DNA of 9,194 bases from Candidatus Bipolaricaulota bacterium (GTDB lineage: Bacteria > Bipolaricaulota > Bipolaricaulia > Bipolaricaulales > Bipolaricaulaceae), in contig JANXBC010000046.1 in assembly GCA_025060555.1 (NCBI GenBank), positions 1 to 9,194 on the forward strand. Direction: 5' to 3'. The first letter of the stretch is position 1, and each line of letters begins with the position of its first letter. Shown one piece after another: positions 1 to 4,402 of the stretch. The notes under the pieces were generated by a model. It worked only from the letters and a program-made list of their open reading frames with translations, had not been told where the DNA came from and made no database searches. The position numbers and the translations under genes are program-made.

Positions 1-485
1 GGCTCATCTTTGGACCGACGTGCAATATAGATGGCTTCCACAGCGGCTACGGGGGTCCGGGCTCCAAGACCGTTCTTCCCGCGGAGGCTGTGGCGAAACT
101 GGATTTCCGCCTGGTACCTGAGCAGGATCCGGAGGCTGTTCTTCGGGCCCTTCGGGCCCATCTGGATGCGGAGGGCCTCTCCGATGTGGAGATCGCCTGG
201 TGGGAAGGGGAAGCGCCTTTTGCGGGAGATCCGGAGCACCCCTTTGTGCGGGTGGCCATCCAGGCGGCGGAGCGGGTCTACGGGCATCGTCCGGCGATTC
301 TCCCGATGATGGCAGGAACTGGCCCGGTCCACCTCCTTTGCGGGCAGTTCGGCGTCCCCATTGTCACAGCAGGGGTGGGGTATGCCGACTCCCGCGCCCA
401 TGCCCCCGACGAGAACATCTGCCTGACGGATTTCGTGGAGGGGATTCGCTACATCGTGGCTCTACTGGAAGGGCTACGCCGCTGA
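1..485 (+). CDS. M20 family metallopeptidase, C-terminal part
   Basis: The reading frame is open from base 3 to TGA at 483-485 and gives 160 residues; the N-terminal half lies outside the window. The fragment starts inside the dimerisation domain (HSGYGGPGSK at residues 13-22, then PAEAVAKLDFRL) and runs into the second half of the catalytic domain (GTGPVHLLCG around 105-114 and AHAPDE at 132-137). M20 enzymes are cocatalytic zinc peptidases or amidases that remove an amino acid or acyl group. In this family the His of the (A)H-x-P-(N/D)-E motif, here H133, binds metal, and the His of the dimerisation domain (H13) completes the partner active site. Exact substrate (dipeptide, N-acyl amino acid, carboxypeptidase type) cannot be told from this part. 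Composition is GC-rich and Thermus-like. It ends cleanly and looks intact up to its stop. Confidence 0.88.
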   Translation, partial: LIFGPTCNIDGFHSGYGGPGSKTVLPAEAVAKLDFRLVPEQDPEAVLRALRAHLDAEGLSDVEIAWWEGEAPFAGDPEHPFVRVAIQAAERVYGHRPAILPMMAGTGPVHLLCGQFGVPIVTAGVGYADSRAHAPDENICLTDFVEGIRYIVALLEGLRR

Positions 486-581
486 AACCTCGGGCATGCG
501 CGGGGCCGCAAGTCGGCCTTGTATGAGGCCTTCTGGACCGCCCTGGGACGTTAAGCCCCGCTTCCTTGAACTCGAGAAGTT

Positions 582-743
582 CTAGACCCGAGCCTTCAAA
601 TCCCGGTGAGAGGGGACTCCCCATGGGCTTAAAACCGCATCTTGGGCTTCCAGGGCCTGGGCCAGCGCTTCCTTTACAGTGCCCGCGCCGCGCGGGTGGT
701 AGAACTCAATCCACACTGAGGTGTCCTCCAGGACCTTGGTCAT
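582..743 (-). pseudogene. vapC: VapC-type PIN-domain toxin, truncated
   Basis: An ATG at 743-741 opens a 53-codon frame ending at TAG 584-582. The first ~38 residues read as the start of a VapC ribonuclease: residues 3-13 carry the hydrophobic strand and the first PIN acidic residue (VLEDTSVWIEF, catalytic Asp at residue 7), followed by an Arg/Gly loop and the helix VKEALAQALEAQDAV. A VapC is normally about 130 residues. The expected continuation with the second acidic residue and the AELLxG helix is missing, and residues 39-53 do not look like PIN sequence. The breakpoint is therefore near base 630. It cannot be a working nuclease because most of the acidic active site is lost. It starts by a 1-nt TGATG overlap with the antitoxin fragment, the usual vapBC arrangement. 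Confidence 0.72.
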
Positions 744-871
744 CACCGCTCCCCTCGCCACCGCGCGAGCTCCTCTTGGTTTAGGGCGAGCTCCACCGTG
801 CCGGCGTGGGCGGCCAGGGCGCGGTGCCGCTCGCGCCGTACCAGCTCCCGCAAGGCGATCTCAATCAGGAA
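743..871 (-). pseudogene. vapB: VapB-type antitoxin, C-terminal fragment
   Basis: This frame ends at TGA 745-743 and reads FLIEIALRELVRRERH near its beginning, then an Ala/Leu segment and ALNQEELARWRGER at the end. It matches the second helix and toxin-binding tail of VapB antitoxins of the (T)ALIEIALRELVRRER type. The N-terminal DNA-binding strand and first helix (about 25-30 residues in the family) are missing. Upstream the frame continues a few codons without a plausible start and runs into the end of the Hfq-like gene, so this looks like a deletion join rather than a short gene. The following VapC start overlaps the stop by one base. I see the fragment directly; calling it VapB rests on family knowledge plus the adjacent VapC start. 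Confidence 0.65.
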
Positions 872-897
872 AGTCCAGGTGGAGGCCCTCCCCTCTT

Positions 898-1179
898 CTA
901 GGCGGGCAGCCCCTCGATGAGCTTCACCCCGTGCTTGTAGATAAGAAGCTTCTTCCCTTCGTGCTCCAGGACGAACGTGTACTGATGCATGGAGGCCATC
1001 GTCCCCGCCAGGGCGGTCCCGTCCATGAAGTGCACCACCACCTCTTTGCCCACAAGGAGCTTCTCCGGCTCGGGCGGCTTCTCTTTGGGTTTGGCCGGGG
1101 GCTTGGCCTCCTGGGGGGTGACCGCCGCCGGGGCCTCAGGCTTCTTCGGCGCCCACTCCCGGATCTCGCCCTTGGCCAT
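898..1179 (-). CDS. Sm/Hfq-like RNA-binding protein with charged N-terminal tail
   Basis: From the ATG at 1179-1177 this encodes 93 residues. Residues 1-40 are Pro/Lys/Glu/Ala-rich and probably disordered. Residues 41-91 look like an Sm fold: strands VGKEVVVHF, DGTALAG (D53, G54, G59), YTFVLEH, then KLLIYKHGVKLI with Y81-K82-H83 matching the Y/F-K-H signature of Hfq's Sm2 motif. Hfq forms a hexameric ring that binds U-rich and A-rich RNA and helps small RNAs pair with mRNAs; whether this protein does so is inference. Canonical Hfq has its Sm core at the N-terminus and the tail at the C-terminus; here the tail comes first. I chose this start because a -10 box lies 8 nt upstream and residues further upstream in the same frame (to 1422) overlap the preceding gene and look non-coding. 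It follows the winged-helix gene after 43 bp. Confidence 0.7.
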   Translation of the reverse strand: MAKGEIREWAPKKPEAPAAVTPQEAKPPAKPKEKPPEPEKLLVGKEVVVHFMDGTALAGTMASMHQYTFVLEHEGKKLLIYKHGVKLIEGLPA

Positions 1180-1187
1180 GGCCCCGC

Positions 1188-1193
1188 ATTCTA
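1188..1193 (-). promoter_or_regulatory. -10 box of the Hfq-like gene (possible leaderless start)
   Basis: On the minus strand TAGAAT (5 of 6 bases of TATAAT) sits 8 nt before the ATG of the Hfq-like gene, with no good Shine-Dalgarno between. That spacing would place transcription start at or next to the ATG. Leaderless mRNAs with a -10 box directly upstream of the ORF are common in Deinococcus-Thermus. No convincing -35 hexamer is visible, as is usual for such promoters. This would let the gene be expressed separately from the upstream winged-helix gene. Confidence 0.45.
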
Positions 1194-1222
1194 CCGGCTG
1201 GGGCGGAAACCTTCGGCGCGCC

Positions 1223-2437
1223 CTAAGGCAACCGCGGTCCTGCAAGCCCTGGACGAGGACCTTGTCCTCTCTTTGGCCCAAGAGGGGAGGCGCGGCCTCT
1301 ACGTGCCCCAAAAGGGCTGCCCCCTGTGGGCTTCTGGGCCGGATGGAGAGGAGGTTCGGGGGCCTCCCTCGCCGACCTCCTGGGCTGAGATGGGCGCAGG
1401 GGATGCCCCGTGACCTTTGCAAGGCGCGCTAAAACCCCCTGCCAGTAGGCGTCGTCCTCGGCTGCCCCAGGGACGGGCAGGGCCCGCCGCCCAGAGCTTA
1501 AGCCCCCCTGGAGGCTCGTCTCTCCAAGAAGCCGTGGGGAAGGGTGAGGCTTCTTGTCCCGCGAAGGCCGCAGCGCAGGTCCTCCCTGGGGCCTGAGGTG
1601 CCTGCGCCAAAGCCTATACGCGGCTTCGGCTGCGGCAGGGTCCTGCCAGGCCCGCCGGGCCTCCTCCGCCTCCCGCAAAAACTCCGCCAGGAACCGCTCC
1701 GAGGCTTCCCGCTCCGCCCGCTCCTCGGCAAGCCTCCTCAGGCCCTCCCGCACGCACCACTCCGCCCAGCGCCGCGTGGCCCCCAAATCCAGGCCCAACC
1801 CCCGTCGCTCCTCCAGCCGCCGCAGGATCCAGGCCACCAGGTCCGCCAGTTCTCCGGGAGTGCGCACCTTCCCTTTCCGCAGGGCGCGGTGCACCGCCGG
1901 GCCCAGGGCCGCGAGGATCGCCGCGCGCCGGGCTGGCTCCACCGCCGGCCGCGCCAAAAGAGCATTGCGCACTTGGGCCAAGGCCCAGGCTAAGGCCCGG
2001 GAGCTCAAGGGTGCGGGCTGGGGCGCTCCGCCCGTAGGGCTATTAGCCTTACTTGTAGGGGGGGGGCTGGGGGGGGGGGAGGAAACATTTGGGTTTTGCC
2101 GTTGGGGACTGGCTGGGGGGCGAATCGCGCCCTTGGGGCTGGGGATAACTTCGGAGGGCCAGAGCAGGACGATGCGGGATCTGTGGCCCCTTCCGGGGGA
2201 GCGTTCCCAACGGAGGAGGCCGGCTTGTTCCAGGCGGCGGAGGGCGCGGTGGACCTGGGCGAGGGAGAGGCGGGCGGCGTAAGCGAGGGCGCGCAGGGTG
2301 GTGGCTTCCAGGGGGCGGCTGGCCAGGAGGTCCCAAAGGACTTGGCAAGAGCGGGGCAGGAGGGGAAGGACGTCCGGCCGGCGGGGGACCGCGGACTTGA
2401 CACGCCCCCCTCTAGGGGTTATTGTTGTTTTGAACAC
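1223..2437 (-). CDS. Winged-helix DNA-binding protein with Pro-rich linker
   Basis: It encodes 404 residues from GTG 2437-2435, chosen because GGAGGAGG lies 5 nt upstream, to TAG 1225-1223. Residues ~30-95 form a winged helix: a helix around VLWDLLASRP, helix-turn-helix TLRALAYAARLSLAQVHRAL, then LEQAGLLRWE and a basic wing (RGHRSRIVLLW). Residues 100-145 are a Pro/Ser linker with two triple-proline runs. Residues 145-285 are a helical, strongly charged domain (LADLVAWILRRLEERRG; LRREAEEARRAWQ-like segments). Residues 325-342 (AAEDDAYWQGVLARLA) form another helix. The last ~60 residues are Pro/Arg/Gly-rich and low in structure, possibly a frame-changed tail. Very basic overall. I do not recognise a specific family. 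The architecture suits a plasmid or integrative-element regulator or replication accessory protein; that is inference. It is divergent from the MerR-like gene and upstream of the Hfq-like gene. Confidence 0.68.
   Translation of the reverse strand: MFKTTITPRGGRVKSAVPRRPDVLPLLPRSCQVLWDLLASRPLEATTLRALAYAARLSLAQVHRALRRLEQAGLLRWERSPGRGHRSRIVLLWPSEVIPSPKGAIRPPASPQRQNPNVSSPPPSPPPTSKANSPTGGAPQPAPLSSRALAWALAQVRNALLARPAVEPARRAAILAALGPAVHRALRKGKVRTPGELADLVAWILRRLEERRGLGLDLGATRRWAEWCVREGLRRLAEERAEREASERFLAEFLREAEEARRAWQDPAAAEAAYRLWRRHLRPQGGPALRPSRDKKPHPSPRLLGETSLQGGLSSGRRALPVPGAAEDDAYWQGVLARLAKVTGHPLRPSQPRRSAREAPEPPLHPAQKPTGGSPFGARRGRASPLGPKRGQGPRPGLAGPRLP
2058..2079. repeat. Coding homopolymers G9-CT-G11
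   Basis: The plus strand has nine G (2058-2066), CT, then eleven G (2069-2079). On the coding (minus) strand these are C11 and C9 and encode the two Pro-Pro-Pro runs of the linker in the winged-helix protein. Runs of this length are prone to replication and transcription slippage, and the G-rich strand could form a quadruplex. A one-base change would cut the protein just after its winged helix. Confidence 0.9.
2397..2425 (+). promoter_or_regulatory. Sigma-70-like promoter, antisense to the winged-helix gene start
   Basis: TTGACA at 2397-2402 is a perfect -35 hexamer and TATTGT at 2420-2425 matches the -10 consensus at 4 of 6 bases, with an exact 17-bp spacer. It reads rightward, inside the first codons of the opposite-strand winged-helix gene. 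A transcript from about 2432 would be antisense to that gene's leader and would reach the MerR-like gene after a ~270-nt leader. Only the sequence match supports it, so it may be chance. Confidence 0.3.
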
Positions 2438-2442
2438 GGTAG

Positions 2443-2466
2443 CCTCCTCCGTCTGGCCAACGGAGG
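2443..2466 (-). promoter_or_regulatory. Shine-Dalgarno and hairpin that masks it
   Basis: On the minus strand the ribosome binding site GGAGGAGG (2450-2443) lies 5 nt before the GTG start at 2437. The arm ACGGAGG (2452-2446), which contains its core, is the perfect complement of CCTCCGT (2466-2460), with a 7-nt loop. In the mRNA this 7-bp GC-rich stem would hide the ribosome binding site. The same 21-bp dyad could instead be a protein operator. Confidence 0.5.
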
Positions 2467-2473
2467 TTGTTTG

Positions 2474-2494
2474 GGCCGCGTGGTGGGCGCGGCC
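2474..2494 (-). promoter_or_regulatory. Second 7-7-7 dyad in the leader
   Basis: GGCCGCG (2474-2480) and CGCGGCC (2488-2494) form a perfect 7-bp inverted repeat with a 7-nt spacer, the same geometry as the dyad at 2446-2466. The two centres are 28 bp apart. It would form the first hairpin of the winged-helix gene leader, just after the putative start site near 2497, or act as a second operator copy. Confidence 0.45.
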
Positions 2495-2503
2495 TTAGCT
2501 TTT

Positions 2504-2509
2504 TATATA
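2504..2509 (-). promoter_or_regulatory. Possible -10 box for the winged-helix gene
   Basis: TATATA on the minus strand, inside an AT-rich patch in otherwise GC-rich DNA, is placed to give a start near 2497 and a ~60-nt leader holding both 7-7-7 hairpins. No good -35 hexamer is seen at 16-18 bp upstream, so the call is weak. Confidence 0.33.
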
Positions 2510-2542
2510 GACCCCCGTTCTAGGCCAGAAACCAGCTTCTAA

Positions 2543-2556
2543 TAGGGCTTTCCCTA
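2543..2556. repeat. Short hairpin in the divergent intergenic region
   Basis: TAGGG-CTTT-CCCTA is a perfect 5-bp stem with a 4-nt loop. Outer AGCT at 2534-2537 and AGCT at 2557-2560 extend it with a 5-nt bulge. A pyrimidine-rich stretch follows at 2561-2582. It could be a weak terminator or a protein site; the T-rich tract is not directly adjacent. Confidence 0.3.
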
Positions 2557-2590
2557 AGCTATTCTCCTTCTTTTTCCTCTTTCGTAGCGC

Positions 2591-2659
2591 ACGTTACTTT
2601 AGCCGCGCGTCGGGGGATGGTCAATAGGGAGAGAAAAAAGTCCCTTGCGCTAAAGACGT
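2591..2659. repeat. Long-spaced inverted repeat upstream of the MerR-like gene
   Basis: ACGT-TA-CTTTAGC (2591-2603) is mirrored by GCTAAAG-ACGT (2649-2659), an 11-bp match interrupted by a 2-nt insertion, with 45 bp between arms. A second overlapping pair, TAGCGCA (2585-2591) and TGCGCTA (2646-2652), is also a perfect 7-bp inverted match. It may be an operator pair for a dimeric regulator encoded nearby. The rest of 2438-2704 shows no gene and no iteron-like direct repeats. Confidence 0.35.
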
Positions 2660-2672
2660 ATGTCCGCTTCCA

Positions 2673-2695
2673 TGCCTGCAAAAGGCAGCTAATGT
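2673..2695 (+). promoter_or_regulatory. Possible promoter/operator of the MerR-like gene
   Basis: TAATGT (2690-2695) is a weak -10 box 9 nt before the ATG at 2705. Directly upstream lies the short dyad TGCCT-GCAAA-AGGCA (2673-2687), in the stretch where a -10/-35 spacer would be. MerR-family activators bind dyads in such spacers. There is no convincing -35 hexamer and the dyad is only 5+5 bp. Confidence 0.25.
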
Positions 2696-2704
2696 GGATA
2701 GACT

Positions 2705-3187
2705 ATGCTTACGGTTGAAACACTATCTTCTCGTCTAGGACTTTCTCCGTGGCAGGTGAGGCGCCTTATCTATGCTTTGCGCCCTGTTTTGAAAGGCATG
2801 GTTGTTAGCGCAAAGGGTCGCCCGCTCGAAGTCAGTCCTCAAGCTATAGGCATTCTTGAGCGGGCGCTACAGTTAAAGGCTAGCGGAGTTCCGCTAAATG
2901 AGCTTGCTAGTGTGATAAGCGAAGAACTCGGCGAGTCGATGTCAAACACTCCAGCAGATGCAGGAGGTCCTAAAAACTTAGCGCAAGAACCCGCAAAACT
3001 CTTGCAAGAGGTTCTGGCTTCAAAAGAGGCGTTGATTGAAGAACTTCGTAGAGAACGGGATTATTGGCGTGAACTCGCGCTCAAGCTCCAAGCACAGGTT
3101 GAAGAATTGCACCGGGCAGCCCTGCCTGCTCCTAAAGAACACCGTCCTTGGTGGGCGCGAGGGATATTAAGGTGGCTATGGTCTTAG
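2705..3187 (+). CDS. MerR-like HTH regulator with coiled coil
   Basis: It encodes 160 residues from ATG 2705 to TAG 3185-3187. Residues 2-24 fit a MerR-type helix-turn-helix (LTVETLSSRLGLSPWQVRRL), followed by a wing-like basic stretch (VSAKGRPLEVS) and helix AIGILERALQLKASGVPLNELASVISEEL, which resembles the MerR second helical pair. Residues ~92-138 are a predicted coiled coil (LLQEVLASKEALIEELRRER onward, heptad Leu spacing). The C-terminus is Trp-rich (WWARGILRWLWS). There is no ligand-binding domain and no metal-binding Cys, so the coiled coil presumably dimerises it. Codon use is less GC-rich than the flanking genes, suggesting separate acquisition. The Shine-Dalgarno is weak. It is divergent from the winged-helix gene and could regulate that gene or act in plasmid or phage maintenance; both are inference. 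Confidence 0.72.
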   Translation: MLTVETLSSRLGLSPWQVRRLIYALRPVLKGMVVSAKGRPLEVSPQAIGILERALQLKASGVPLNELASVISEELGESMSNTPADAGGPKNLAQEPAKLLQEVLASKEALIEELRRERDYWRELALKLQAQVEELHRAALPAPKEHRPWWARGILRWLWS

Positions 3188-3211
3188 ATCGATACCGATT
3201 GCCCACTCTTC

Positions 3212-3227
3212 CCACGATCTCTCGTGG
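3212..3227 (+). terminator. Weak hairpin after the MerR-like gene
   Basis: CCACGA-TCTC-TCGTGG is a perfect 6-bp stem with a 4-nt loop, 25 bp after the MerR-like stop codon. No T-run follows, so an intrinsic terminator is uncertain. The remaining sequence from 3228 to about 3350 shows no gene I can support. Confidence 0.28.
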
Positions 3228-3351
3228 CTGAGAAGTAAAACATTTCAGGCGACCTTGATCCGCACTCTTGCGGTCAACCAAGTGAAGAGGCTCTTTGGTT
3301 TTGGGCCGTGGTTGTCCTCGGCCCTTGATTGCTTTGACGCGGTTAGCGCAT

Positions 3352-3617
3352 TTCGACGCTTACGGGGTGGCCCTTCTGGCGCTTCTAGGTTGGCAGGCCT
3401 GGGAGGCGAGAGGATTCTTGCGGATCCTTCTTCCTGCGCAGGAAGGGGGGCAAGGCGGCTGTGCGGGACCGGGGTTTTTGCCCTCCTGGCCGAGGGGGTT
3501 TGGGTGGATCGCCCGCTTCCCGAGGGGGCGGGCGCCGGCCCCTTTCGGATCGTCAGGGTGGACCGGGAGGAGGGCGTGGGGCCCTGGGTGGAGGTCCTGG
3601 CCGAGACGCTTGCGGCA
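3352..3617 (+). pseudogene. Frameshifted remnant of an unrecognised protein
   Basis: Protein-like sequence runs through three frames: a hydrophobic stretch AYGVALLALLGWQAWEARGF from ~3358, then GGKAAVRDRGF (to 3478), then ALLAEGVWVDRPLPEGAG and FRIVRVDREEGVGPWVEVLAETLA to about 3612. The frame changes fall at a G6 run (3445-3450) and a T5 run (3475-3479); removing one base from each restores a single frame. The restored protein would have one hydrophobic, possibly membrane, segment followed by a mixed alpha/beta region. No start codon is obvious and the frame ends in non-coding-looking sequence. I do not recognise the family. Either it is a decayed gene or the two indels are homopolymer sequencing errors. 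Confidence 0.42.
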
Positions 3618-3657
3618 CGTTTCCCCCTAAGCAGAGCGCACGCACCGGGGGCTCGCG

Positions 3658-4393
3658 GGGGCGGTGCTCGAGCTTCTGCAGAACATCCCACCATGCGGCG
3701 GGAAAGGCAGGCACGTGGCCCGTGGGGTTCGTTGCCCTGGAGGAAGAGGAGGACCACCTGCACCGGCGGTGGTGGACGCCGGGGTGTGGTTCGCGGGAAG
3801 TCTCGCCCTGCGCCCCCGATACCGGGGGTAAAGGCCCCCGAGGTGCTGGGACTCGTGCTCGTGGAGGGGGTCCCGCTTCGACGGGCCTGGCCAGGGCGGG
3901 TCCCTCCGGCGCATCCGCAAGGCAACCCTGCGCCATACGGTCAAGCTCTACATGCGTTCCGGGGACGAGGTTTTCTAGACGTTCTTCCTCCCTGGGGTCC
4001 AGGTTTCCCTTCGGCTTCCCAAGCGGACGAGGCCGTGGCCGCGGTCCTAGCCCCTCCAGGTAGCTCGTGGTGGTGTCGAAGTACACCAGGCCTGTCGTGG
4101 TGAACAGATGTTGGTAACGGGCGAACCACCCCCGTTCGATTTCCTCTTTGGGCATCCGCGAGAAGATCCAGCGCCCGGTAAAGGTGGTGAAGGCCAAGGC
4201 CTTGGAGCTCTGCCCCGTGGGTATCTTGAGCGAAGCGGAACACCGCGCACTGGGAGCCCGGGTCCACCAGGCGGTGGAGGACCATGAGGTACACGATCCG
4301 GCTGAACCGCTCGTGGTCCAGGGCCTCCTCCACCAAGGGGCCCACTGTCTCCTCCCAGGCCCGCTCCCGCACCAGATGCGACCCCGCAGTCCA
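3658..4393 (-). pseudogene. Degenerate IS1634-like (DDE) transposase
   Basis: Transposase sequence is spread over several frames on the minus strand. Frame one (4393-~4150) has LVRERAWEETVGPLVEEAL, then SRIVYLMVLHRLVDPGSQ and LHHLYRALDLLAD. After a one-base gain in GATGCCCAAAG it continues from ~4149 as KEEIERGWFARYQHLF and VYFDTTTSYLEG (4083-4051), where D of FDTT is the first catalytic Asp. Scrambled sequence follows, then VQVVLLFLQGNEPHG (3763-~3722; GN following a hydrophobic strand is a family signature) and FPAAWWDVLQKLEHRP (to 3658). The RLVDPGSQ, FDTTT and GNE motifs are those of IS1634/IS4-type transposases, normally about 450-550 residues. The N-terminus is cut at the composition boundary near 4395, and the last catalytic residues are absent. 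Non-functional. No terminal inverted repeats identified. Confidence 0.68.
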
Positions 4394-4402
4394 TTAAAGC
4401 GC

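Noticed and set aside
568..582. GAACT/AGTTC hairpin after the M20 gene as terminator
   Set aside because: Only a 5-bp stem with no T-run.
721..1413. Plus-strand 230-codon open frame
   Set aside because: Antisense to the Hfq-like gene and the vapB fragment; Arg/Leu/Gly/Pro-rich shadow typical of GC-rich DNA.
1180..1422. N-terminal extension of the Hfq-like frame
   Set aside because: It overlaps the end of the winged-helix gene in another frame, has irregular composition, and a -10 box lies just before the ATG at 1179.
1554..2282. Plus-strand 242-codon frame opposite the winged-helix gene
   Set aside because: Low-complexity Arg/Ser/Ala translation with G-run artefacts; the minus frame has the domain structure and a good ribosome binding site.
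2438..2704. Plasmid replication origin with iterons, or a CRISPR array
   Set aside because: Only inverted repeats are present; no direct repeat set of regular size or spacing was found here or elsewhere in the window.
3255..4103. Plus-strand 282-codon frame as one intact gene
   Set aside because: Only 3480-3617 looks protein-like in that frame; the right part is antisense to transposase motifs.
4150..4156. Programmed frameshift in the transposase at CCCAAAG
   Set aside because: The required shift is +1, not the -1 expected for such a slippery heptamer, and the rest of the gene is also broken.
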